Part shown: piece after piece, positions 57,986 through 64,000 of the stretch | How positions within the stretch are numbered: position 1 is the stretch's first letter | Layout of the letters: each line of letters begins with the position of its first letter | Assembly (NCBI GenBank): GCA_910583785.1 | Contig: CAJTZK010000006.1 | Span: 115,783-179,782 of the forward strand | Reading direction: 5' to 3' | Length of the DNA: 64,000 bases | Source: an uncultured Oscillibacter sp. | GTDB lineage: Bacteria; Bacillota; Clostridia; Oscillospirales; Oscillospiraceae | The notes under the pieces: generated by a model | Told to the model about the DNA's origin: nothing | What the model saw: only the letters and a program-made list of their open reading frames with translations | The model's database searches: none | Program-made: the position numbers and the translations under genes

Positions 57986-59371
57986 TCAGCCGTAGAAATA
58001 GCGGAACAGGTCCTCGAAGGGGTTGCCGTAATATCCGCCGTTTCCGCTGTTGTCGTTCCGGTTTCCGGGATACTGCTGGGTTTCCTGCTGCTGGGCCGCC
58101 TGGTCCTCCTTGGGGGCCGCGCCCCAGGTGATTTCCACGGTGACCGTCCCGTCGGGACGGTAGACCTCCAGGGTGGCGCTGTCCCCGGCGGAGTATTTCT
58201 TCTTCGCCAGGTTCAGGTCCTCCACGGATTTGACCGCCGTATCGTCCACCTTGGTGATCACGTCGCCCATTTTCAGTCCCGCCTTGTCGGCGGCGCTGTC
58301 CGGCTCCACATAGTTGATGAACACGCCGGAGGTGACGTCATAATGGAACTGGGCCGCCCAGCTCTCCGTCATGGTCTGGGGGGTGATGCCCAGATACGCC
58401 CGGTTGGACACATAGCCGTTGGCCATGATGTCCTTCACCATGGAAAACACGTCGTTCATGGGAATCGCGAAGCCCAGGCCCTCCACCGTGGTGCCGTTGG
58501 AGGACTGCGAGTATTTGGCGGAAACAATGCCCACCACCTCGCCGTACTGGTTGAACAGGGGCCCGCCGGAGTTTCCGGGGTTGATGGAGGTGTCGGTCTG
58601 AATCATGTTAAAGGGCGTCCCGTCCACATTGATGGCCCGGTCCACGCAGGAGACCATGCCGCCGCTCATAGAGAAGGTCAGCTCCCCCAGGGGGTTGCCG
58701 ATGGCCAGCACGTGGTCCCCCACGTTCAGCGTGCCGCTGTCCCCCAGGGTGACGGGCTGGAGGTTCTCCGCCTCTACCTTGATGACGGCGATGTCGTAGT
58801 CCTCTTCCCCTCCGATATACTGGGCGGGGAATTCGTCCCCGTTGTACATGGTGACGGTTACGGTTTCCGCACCCTTTACCACGTGGTAGTTGGTGAGGAT
58901 GTAGCCGTCCTTGCTCAGCACGAAGCCGGACCCGGCGGAGGCCGTTTCCACCGGCTGGCGGTAAAAGTTGTACCCGGCGGTGGCGGAGGTGCGGATAGAG
59001 ACCACGCTGTTGACATTTGCCGCGTAAACCTCCGCGTCGCTCATGGCTGTTTTTCCGTCCACATTCCGGAGGGCCACCTGGGTGGCGGGACGGCTGGAGA
59101 CGTTGATCTCGCTCTCGTTTCCCCCGCCGTAGTGGGAGGCGGCCCACACGGCCCCTCCTCCCGCCGCGCCGCCCAGAAGGGCGCAGCTCAGGGCTAGGGC
59201 GGTGATTTTTAAGCCAAGGCGGTTTTTCTTCACAGGTTTCACCTCTATTATTTCAGGGCCCTGGGAACCGGGCTGCTGCCCGCCGGGGCGGATGGTTTCC
59301 CGCTGATGGGAGAGCTCGCTGCCGTCTTTCCGGTAGGTGTAGTTGTACAGGTTATTCTCATCGTTATACAT
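57986..59371 (-). CDS. htrA: HtrA/DegP-type membrane serine protease
   Basis: 461 residues. A cytoplasmic N tail (1-50), one membrane helix (about 52-78), the trypsin-like domain with His in LTNYHVV, Asp in EEDYDIAVIKV and Ser in INPGNSGGPLFN, and one PDZ domain (about 330-420, GLKMGDVITKVDDTAVKSV). The Gln/Asn/Gly-rich tail (GNRNDNSGNGGYYGNPFEDL) is unusual. Envelope quality control. AAGGAGGAAAG precedes the ATG. Confidence 0.95.
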   Translation of the reverse strand: MYNDENNLYNYTYRKDGSELSHQRETIRPGGQQPGSQGPEIIEVKPVKKNRLGLKITALALSCALLGGAAGGGAVWAASHYGGGNESEINVSSRPATQVALRNVDGKTAMSDAEVYAANVNSVVSIRTSATAGYNFYRQPVETASAGSGFVLSKDGYILTNYHVVKGAETVTVTMYNGDEFPAQYIGGEEDYDIAVIKVEAENLQPVTLGDSGTLNVGDHVLAIGNPLGELTFSMSGGMVSCVDRAINVDGTPFNMIQTDTSINPGNSGGPLFNQYGEVVGIVSAKYSQSSNGTTVEGLGFAIPMNDVFSMVKDIMANGYVSNRAYLGITPQTMTESWAAQFHYDVTSGVFINYVEPDSAADKAGLKMGDVITKVDDTAVKSVEDLNLAKKKYSAGDSATLEVYRPDGTVTVEITWGAAPKEDQAAQQQETQQYPGNRNDNSGNGGYYGNPFEDLFRYFYG

Positions 59372-59594
59372 AATCGCTTTCCTCCTTCATTATGTATCCC
59401 GTTCCTCCGTTCTTTAGAAGCTAAGATATCAGGGAACTGTGTCGAACGTATGAACTGGGATTGTCTGGTTTTTGAATTCTGGGGAATTCCGCCGTTTGCC
59501 AGCGGGGGCTTCCTTGATTTGATGGGCTTAGTATAGACGGAAGAACTTAAAACTTGCTGAAAGAAGTTTGAAGGATTTTTGAACATGGAACCAC

Positions 59595-59623
59595 TTGCCA
59601 GACCGGGGCGGCTGTGCTATGAT
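59595..59623 (+). promoter_or_regulatory. Promoter of the Cys/His-repeat gene
   Basis: -35 TTGCCA (59595-59600), 17-nt spacer, -10 TATGAT (59618-59623), 38 nt before the start codon. Confidence 0.75.
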
Positions 59624-59660
59624 AGAGGCAACAACCTTGTATGATAGGAGGCCTTCTTCC

Positions 59661-60341
59661 ATGAAACTCAAAAAGATACTCTTCTGCGTCCTGGCCCTGG
59701 CGCTTTTGACGCTGCCCGCCTCCGCCCATGGCCATAACGGCGGCGGCTGCCACAGCGGGCGGCCCGTCCGCCCCTCCCAGCCCGCCAATCCCACCGTCAC
59801 CGTCTGCAAGACAGCGGGCTGCACCACCGCCGGGCGGCATGTCCACAATGGCGTCACTTACTGCGGCTACCCCCACGAAAGCGGCGTCTGCGACAACAAC
59901 TGCCGGGCGCTCTGCCCCCTGGAGGGCTGCCCCGAAACCGGGCGGCATACCCATGGCGGCGTGACCTACTGCGGCTATGCCCATCAAAACGGCTTTTGCG
60001 GCGGCGGGTGCCGGGAGCTCTGCCCCGTGTACAACTGCCCCATTGACGGGCGGCACGTCCACAACGGCGTCACTTACTGCGGCTATCCCCATTACGACGG
60101 CTTCTGCGACGGACGCTGCCGGGCCCTGTGCACGGTGGACGGCTGCACGATTGAAGGGCGGCACGACCACAACGGCGTCCTGGCCTGCGGTTACTGCCAC
60201 TTGGACGGCTTTTGCGACGGGACCTGCCGGGAACTGTGCCCCGTGGAGGGCTGCACCCTGGAGGGACGGCATACCCATGGCGGCGCCGCCTACTGCGGCG
60301 ACCACCACACCCACGGCTTCTGCGAGGGTGTGTGCCATTGA
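59661..60341 (+). CDS. Secreted protein of five 36-residue Cys/His repeats
   Basis: 226 residues. Signal peptide (1-22, ASA-HG), a His/Gly-rich linker (HGHNGGGCHSG), then five tandem repeats without gaps starting at Cys49: 49-84, 85-120, 121-156, 157-192 and 193-226. Each follows C-x4-C-x3-GRH-x-H-x-G-x3-CG-x2-H-x2-G-x-C-x3-C-R, so every unit supplies five Cys and three His. This looks like a metal-binding or disulphide-rich extracellular module. No named family recognised. It has its own promoter and terminator and lies next to a DUF1540 gene. Confidence 0.88.
   Translation: MKLKKILFCVLALALLTLPASAHGHNGGGCHSGRPVRPSQPANPTVTVCKTAGCTTAGRHVHNGVTYCGYPHESGVCDNNCRALCPLEGCPETGRHTHGGVTYCGYAHQNGFCGGGCRELCPVYNCPIDGRHVHNGVTYCGYPHYDGFCDGRCRALCTVDGCTIEGRHDHNGVLACGYCHLDGFCDGTCRELCPVEGCTLEGRHTHGGAAYCGDHHTHGFCEGVCH
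59805..60338 (+). repeat. Five 108-bp tandem coding repeats
   Basis: Repeat units encode the 36-residue modules: 59805-59912, 59913-60020, 60021-60128, 60129-60236 and a last, shortened one at 60237-60338. Units share blocks such as CGGCATACCCATGGCGGC (units 2 and 5) and GTCACTTACTGCGGCTA (units 1 and 3). Confidence 0.85.
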
Positions 60342-60364
60342 CCCCCTAACCTGGGAACCGCTTT

Positions 60365-60395
60365 CGGGACCGCTGTACGGCGGTCCCGTTTTTTC
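60365..60395 (+). terminator. Terminator of the Cys/His-repeat gene
   Basis: 8-bp stem CGGGACCG / CGGTCCCG (60365-60372 with 60381-60388) followed by TTTTTTC. Confidence 0.88.
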
Positions 60396-60568
60396 TGCCA
60401 ATTTTTTCATCCCGCCAAACCGCGCATACTCTCCTTTCCCCGGCACACACTAGAAAGGCGCTGACGAGGCCCAACGATCTCTCTCCTTCCACTGCGGGAA
60501 CGCGCTGGGGGGAAAGGCGGGACAGCCCCTCGGCGCTTTAAAAAATCTTCACGCGGGAGGACCAAGCC

Positions 60569-60760
60569 ATGACCAAGGACTGTACCAACGGCGGCTGCGC
60601 CTGCACCCCCAACCAGAGCATCAAATGCACGGTAAGCAACTGCGCCCACCACTGCCAGGACTCCGGCTACTGCGGCCTGAATACCATCCAGGTGGGCACC
60701 CATGAGGCCAACCCCACCATGGTGGAGTGCACCGACTGCCAGAGCTTCAAGCTGAAATGA
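60569..60760 (+). CDS. DUF1540 domain protein
   Basis: 63 residues. IKCTVSNCAHHCQDSGYCGL, IQVGTHEANPTMVECTDCQS F is the DUF1540 pattern, a small Cys-rich probable metal-binding domain common in clostridia (about eight Cys, one CHH motif). CGGGAGGACC precedes the ATG. Adjacent to the Cys/His-repeat protein gene. Confidence 0.9.
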   Translation: MTKDCTNGGCACTPNQSIKCTVSNCAHHCQDSGYCGLNTIQVGTHEANPTMVECTDCQSFKLK

Positions 60761-60832
60761 GCTAGAACGGGCCGCGCTGTGTGAGCCCCGCCCCGCGGGC
60801 AGGCCTCACGCCGTTCCGCCTGTTCTTCCTCT

Positions 60833-60860
60833 CCCCGCAAAATCCGTGGATTCTGCGGGG
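60833..60860 (+). terminator. Hairpin before the TauE pair
   Basis: CCCCGC-AATCC / GGATT-GCGGGG arms (60833-60838 and 60855-60860 with an inner AATCC/GGATT) form a stem with no T-run. Possible weak terminator of the DUF1540 gene. Confidence 0.4.
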
Positions 60861-60883
60861 CTACATAGAAAGGGGGAGGCGGC

Positions 60884-61237
60884 ATGAAAGCAGCCTGGAC
60901 AGCCCGCTTGGCGGGCGGCGCGGCGGGTTTGGCCAATGGATTGTTCGGCGGCGGCGGGGGCATGGTCTTCCTGCCCATCCAGTCCCGGTGGGGGGGCCTG
61001 AGCCAGCGGAAGCTCTACGCTACCTGTGTGGGCGTCATTTTCCCGGTGTGCCTGGTGTCCGCGGCGGTATACCTCTGGAAGGGCGGCGTATCCCTGGGGG
61101 AGGCCCTGCCCTACCTAGCCGGGGGGCTGATTGGCGGCTGGCTGGGCGGGAAGCTCTATGGGAGAATTTCCACCAAGTTTTTGAAGTGGCTCTTCGCCGC
61201 CTTTCTCTTTTACGCGGGGGGGAAGTATCTGCTGTGA
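60884..61237 (+). CDS. TauE/SafE-family permease, half-length protein 1
   Basis: 117 residues, about four membrane helices. ARLAGGAAGLANGLFGGGGG matches the first repeat of TauE/SafE sulfite/anion exporters (G-x-x-x-G-G-G-G-G loop), and GGLIGGWLGGKLYGRIS fits the end of the half. It stops at TGA 61235-61237, overlapping the GTG start of the second half. Confidence 0.85.
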   Translation: MKAAWTARLAGGAAGLANGLFGGGGGMVFLPIQSRWGGLSQRKLYATCVGVIFPVCLVSAAVYLWKGGVSLGEALPYLAGGLIGGWLGGKLYGRISTKFLKWLFAAFLFYAGGKYLL

Positions 61238-61608
61238 CGGACTGGATCGTGCCTTTCCTCTGCGGGCTGGGGGCCAGCGTCATTTCCGCCTGGGGCGTGG
61301 GAGGCGGGACGCTGCTGCTGCTGGTGATGACTCTCTTCCTAGGTGTGGACCAGCGGACAGCCCAGGGGGTGAACCTGCTCTTCTTCCTCCCCACCGCCGC
61401 CAGCGCCCTGGTCTGCCACGCCAGGGGCGGCTACCTGGATAAGCCCACGCTGAAAGCCGCCATCCCTGTGGCGGTGGCGGCCGCCCTTATTGGGGCCTGG
61501 GTCTCCAACGCGGTGGATGTGGAGGTACTGCGGAAGCCCTTCGGAATCTATCTTCTCCTTTCCGGCGCCAGCCTGGTCTGGCCCCAAAAGAAAAAGCCGG
61601 AAGCCTGA
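61234..61608 (+). CDS. TauE/SafE-family permease, half-length protein 2
   Basis: 124 residues from GTG 61234 (GTGA overlap). Again about four helices with CGLGASVISAWGVGGGTLLL and GVDQRTAQGVNLLFFLPTAA, the TauE/SafE repeat pattern. The two half-proteins together equal one usual permease of about 250 residues and are translationally coupled, so they likely form a heterodimer. Confidence 0.85.
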   Translation: MTDWIVPFLCGLGASVISAWGVGGGTLLLLVMTLFLGVDQRTAQGVNLLFFLPTAASALVCHARGGYLDKPTLKAAIPVAVAAALIGAWVSNAVDVEVLRKPFGIYLLLSGASLVWPQKKKPEA

Positions 61609-62017
61609 AGTCAAAACCTCCGGCTAAGCCGAATCTGATTAAGATAGCCACCTTATGGTAGCCACCCCAACGCAGCCGCCTCCGGGAAAAATTTCGGAGG
61701 CGGTTTGCAACATACATCAAAGAAAAAGACACGACAAAAGCACAGAGTTCCCTCCGCTGAAACGAATGTGAAACAACCTCCAATCATCCAGTACTGAAAA
61801 CTGGCCGGGTGCTTCACCCGCATATTCTTCAGTTTTTACCATCCAGGCCAGACAGGAAGCAGGGATTTTGCGCTCAAAGGCTCTGCTTTGGCCGCAGGAA
61901 CAAAGCCAAGCAGGAACTTCCTTGCAATGTAAGCAGTGAAATTGGCATTCATTTATTTATTGGGGTACATTTTTGAAGGCGCATAGGGGCAAAATTGCAC
62001 TCCTACATACAGTTACA
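61609..62017. other. Intergenic region at the edge of the accessory segment
   Basis: Contains a hairpin CCGCCTCCG / CGGAGGCGG (61676-61684 with 61695-61703) followed by TTTGC, a possible terminator of the TauE pair. Beyond about 61720 base composition falls. A minus-strand stretch (about 61850-61950) is open for some 40 codons but has no ribosome site; no gene is called. Confidence 0.4.
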
Positions 62018-62269
62018 TCAAAAATTCGGGTACCATCGCAGCAGATCACCGCGCCCTTCTTCCTCCAACTGCTCCACCGCATATCGGAGCCACTCCTCTG
62101 GGGCCGGGATTTCCCCGGCCCGTGGTATCCGCTCCCAGGATGCCCGCTTTACCGGGTCTGGGTCATTCATTCCCTGCTCTATGCGGGCCGAGATGATGGT
62201 CCGCATTTCTTCCACAGTGATGCCCCGCTCACGGGCCAAGCGTTCAAATAAAGTTTTCGGTTTTTCCAT
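62018..62269 (-). CDS. Small Spo0A-C-terminal-like protein
   Basis: 83 residues, ATG 62267-62269 after GAGGAGG. TLFERLARERGITVEEMRTI then IEQGMNDPDPVKRASWERIP and AGEIPAPEEWLRYAVEQLEE resemble the DNA-binding C-terminal region of Spo0A as found in short stand-alone proteins of clostridial mobile elements. Actual DNA binding is not shown. It lies beside an XRE gene and a broken recombinase. Confidence 0.7.
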   Translation of the reverse strand: MEKPKTLFERLARERGITVEEMRTIISARIEQGMNDPDPVKRASWERIPRAGEIPAPEEWLRYAVEQLEEEGRGDLLRWYPNF

Positions 62270-62362
62270 ACTGGCCTCCTCGTAGTCATCAGTATTTCCC
62301 GGCAGTGAACCGGGCAATCCTATATCTTTTCTGGGAGTGCTTCTATCTACCTATCGCTCCTA

Positions 62363-62389
62363 TTGTAGCACTGTTTCGGGCATTATAAT
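62363..62389 (+). promoter_or_regulatory. Probable promoter of the XRE gene
   Basis: Consensus -10 TATAAT (62384-62389); the nearest -35-like element TTGTAG (62363-62368) is only 15 nt away, so the match is partial. Confidence 0.5.
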
Positions 62390-62412
62390 AGTTACAGCTG
62401 GGTGGTGATAGA

Positions 62413-62712
62413 TTGGACGCGCAAAAGCAGATCAAAAAGCTGATGGAAGAACGAGGTTGGACAGATTATCGGCTGGCAAAGGAATCCGGCCTGTCCCACT
62501 CCACCGCCACAAATATGTTCAACAGGAATAATGCCCCCACACTGCCGACTTTGGAGGCAGTATGCAGGGCATTCGGTATTACTTTAGCACAGTTCTTTTC
62601 AGAGGGAAATCCGCTGGAGCTGACCAAGGAACAGCAAACACTATTTGCCCGATGGAGTTCCCTGACAGAGCGGCAGAAAAATCTGCTTCTCGAATTGATG
62701 GACAAAATGTAA
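62413..62712 (+). CDS. XRE-family regulator
   Basis: 99 residues from TTG 62413 after GGTGGTGATAGA. IKKLMEERGWTDYRLAKESG, LSHSTATNMFNRNNAPTLPT and CRAFGITLAQFF form the XRE helix-turn-helix; the tail is charged and helical. Typical of regulators carried on integrative elements. Confidence 0.9.
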   Translation: MDAQKQIKKLMEERGWTDYRLAKESGLSHSTATNMFNRNNAPTLPTLEAVCRAFGITLAQFFSEGNPLELTKEQQTLFARWSSLTERQKNLLLELMDKM

Positions 62713-62755
62713 ATCCCCGCTGATTCCACGTGAAAGAATCAACGGGGATTTTATT
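62712..62755 (+). terminator. Terminator of the XRE gene
   Basis: Stem AATCCCCG-TGATTC / GAATCA-CGGGGATT with one mismatch (62712-62726 with 62736-62750) followed by TTATTTG. Confidence 0.8.
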
Positions 62756-62759
62756 TGTG

Positions 62760-63570
62760 TCAGCCATCTATTTCACTGCCATTCTGGAATCTGAACACCA
62801 GCCGCCCATCATGGTAGGCCGTGGCCTTCTCCACCATCGTCAGCCAGAGGCGTTCATCAAACTCGGTGATGGCATCACCACGTTCGGCCAGTTCAAACAT
62901 AAAGCCGCCAATGACATCCGCCTTGGCCTGCCGCTGTTTTTCTGCTCCTGGAGGGCATCCGCCCTGGCCTTGGCCTTTTCATACCTCGCCACATAAGCGT
63001 TGTAGCGTTCGGTGTATTCCTCTTGGCTCTGTGCGCTCTGAGCATTCTCCTGGATGCACCGCTGGGTCAGTTCGGTGACCACCTCGATTTCCCGGAGCAG
63101 CCCGTCCAGTTCTGCGTCAATGGCGGAGCAGTCAGTGAGGGCGGTCTGCATCAGGCGGCAGTCCTCCAGCAGAGCGTCTTTGCTGCCCAGCAGCTTGTTG
63201 AACGCCGCCAGGAACCGGGCCTTGATGTCCTCCTCCCGCAGATGCGGAGTGGCGCACTTTTTCTCGCCGTTGAACTTTTCATTACACTGCCAGATGATGC
63301 GGCGGTATTTGCTGTTGGAGTGCCAGACCTTGGGGCCGAAGAATGCGCCGCAGTCGCCGCAGACGATGCGGGAGGCGAAGATGTTACCGCCGCTGTAGCG
63401 GTGGCTCAGCCCCTTGCGCCGCGCAAACTCTGCCTGCACCTTATCAAACTCCACAGGGTCGATGATGGCTGGTGGCTTTCCTCAATGTAATACTGCGGCA
63501 CCTCGCCCTCGTTGACTTTCATCTTTTTCTCCAAAAAGTCAACTGTGAACCACTTTTGTCTTGTGTTGAC
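62760..63570 (-). pseudogene. Large serine recombinase, C-terminal remnant with two frameshifts
   Basis: Three frames join into one recombinase C terminus: FTVDFLEKKMKVNEGEVPQY...ESH (about 63470-63570), then DPVEFDKVQAEF...VCGDCG...CNEKF zinc ribbon and coiled coil (62940-63465), then ADVIGGFMFELAERGDAITE...EIDG ending at TGA 62760-62762. The first break is at about 63468 (one base short in CACCAGCC), the second at an A5 run (62937-62941; one base too many). The catalytic N-terminal domain is absent: upstream of 63570 the sequence turns AT-rich and unrelated. Confidence 0.85.
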
Positions 63571-63694
63571 AAAAAAGATGCAACCTTCAAATTCACATCT
63601 AAAACTCAATAGAATCTCTGCGAAGCTGTTATAGTCTGAAAAGAAATAGTAAAACAGGTTTTGTTCCAACGTGTAATAAGCGATTAAATTTTTG
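63571..63694. other. AT-rich junction between recombinase remnant and HEPN gene
   Basis: Open on the minus strand and fused in frame to the recombinase tail, but unlike recombinase sequence; probably the deletion or insertion junction. Confidence 0.4.
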
Positions 63695-64000
63695 CTATAC
63701 CATCCAATGTGCCAAACGAATGTCTTCTTTTGAAAAGCCAATCCACAATAGACTCATATTCCTAATTAGCTTATCAAGCAAAAGGATCAAATATTTCATT
63801 TTAGAATCATCTTTAAAGTTGTAAAAATATGCATATCCATGTGCAATAGTGCGTCGAGTTTCTTTGATTTCTTCACCAATATCATCTGCTGACAAACTTG
63901 CATTTGTCAACAACTCAGGAAATAAATTAAGGCTATAGGTTAATTCTTTTTTTAGAGGGAATCGCGTGTCTTGCGCTTTTTGATGTTCAAGTTTATCAAA
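63695..64000 (-). CDS. HEPN-domain protein, C-terminal part (ApeA-like; cut by window edge)
   Basis: The last 101 codons of a gene entering from the right edge, stop TAG 63695-63697. IKETRRTIAHGYAYFYNFKD contains the R-x4-H HEPN ribonuclease motif (RRTIAH), followed by two helices (KYLILLLDKLIRNMSLLW, then IGFSKEDIRLA). This resembles the C-terminal HEPN domain of ApeA-type abortive-infection proteins. AT-rich codon use, unlike the rest of the window, points to recent acquisition. The N-terminal part is needed to fix the family. Confidence 0.6.
   Translation of the reverse strand, partial: FDKLEHQKAQDTRFPLKKELTYSLNLFPELLTNASLSADDIGEEIKETRRTIAHGYAYFYNFKDDSKMKYLILLLDKLIRNMSLLWIGFSKEDIRLAHWMV

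Noticed and set aside
59805..60338. The 108-bp tandem repeats as a CRISPR array
   Set aside because: Repeats are in frame, have no unique spacers and encode a regular protein module.
61850..61950. Open minus-strand stretch between the TauE pair and the Spo0A-C-like gene
   Set aside because: No ribosome site or family resemblance that I can support.
63406..63741. A 111-codon minus-strand frame read as an intact gene
   Set aside because: It is a fusion of AT-rich junction DNA to a frameshifted piece of the recombinase.
1..64000. tRNA, rRNA and CRISPR arrays
   Set aside because: I looked for T-arm signatures, rRNA stretches and regularly spaced repeats and found none; a tRNAscan and Infernal run would be decisive.

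Overview
This 64 kb window looks like chromosomal DNA of a GC-rich member of the Clostridia, most likely the Oscillospiraceae (Flavonifractor / Pseudoflavonifractor / Lawsonibacter type). The pointers are a Firmicutes-specific gene set (MurT/GatD, GdpP, IreB, KhpA, NrdR, NdoA/MazF, YmdB, a T-box leader, a Spo0A-C-like protein), strong AGGAGG-type ribosome sites, sigma-A promoters with 16-18 nt spacers, and GC-rich coding with strong third-position bias. No rRNA, tRNA or CRISPR array was seen.

Layout. 1-3.5 kb: 5' end of a membrane pyrophosphatase (hppA), an IseA-like lipoprotein, a 27-codon mini-gene with its own terminator, a membrane-anchored phosphoesterase and a small XRE regulator. 3.5-9.1 kb: mnmG, a cyclase-family hydrolase, murT-gatD and a SleB-type wall hydrolase. 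9.1-12 kb: gdhA, a cupin and an AraC regulator. 12-20 kb (minus strand): a long housekeeping run gdpP, small membrane protein, rplI, dnaB, tilS, hpt, ftsH. 20-22.5 kb: the SRP/ribosome operon ylxM-ffh-rpsP-khpA, followed by an AT-rich non-coding island. 23-30 kb: a TGS-uridine-kinase-like protein, an MCP plus FMN-binding lipoprotein pair, and an alpha-glucosidase plus HAD pair. 30-38.5 kb: a divergent ribbon-helix-helix/unknown pair, NAD(P)HX repair enzyme, lipoprotein, ndoA behind a structured leader, nrdR behind a second structured leader, ymdB, ybaK and a solitary sbcD-like gene. 38.7-46 kb: rplS, a Phe-type T-box that drives a polysaccharide deacetylase ahead of pheS-pheT, ireB, an unknown gene with a near-perfect promoter and an SH3-NlpC/P60 enzyme. 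46-49 kb: an ECF sigma/anti-sigma pair divergent from a membrane-tethered XRE protein. 49-61.6 kb: FAD oxidoreductase, trhP and mltG, a cysteine-rich miniprotein, tmk-tagA, an EamA transporter, mpg, HAD, a pentapeptide-repeat protein, htrA, a secreted Cys/His tandem-repeat protein, DUF1540 and a TauE/SafE pair split in two. 61.6-64 kb: an AT-richer accessory tail with a Spo0A-C-like protein, an XRE protein, a broken large serine recombinase and the end of a HEPN-domain protein.

Much of the window serves the cell envelope and translation. The most unusual points are a MurT/GatD pair whose glutaminase has lost its catalytic Cys and His, a PheT with what looks like a duplicated tRNA-binding domain, a polysaccharide deacetylase captured by the pheST T-box, a lone NdoA toxin behind a leader with two mutually exclusive stems, and a secreted protein made of five exact 36-residue Cys/His repeats.
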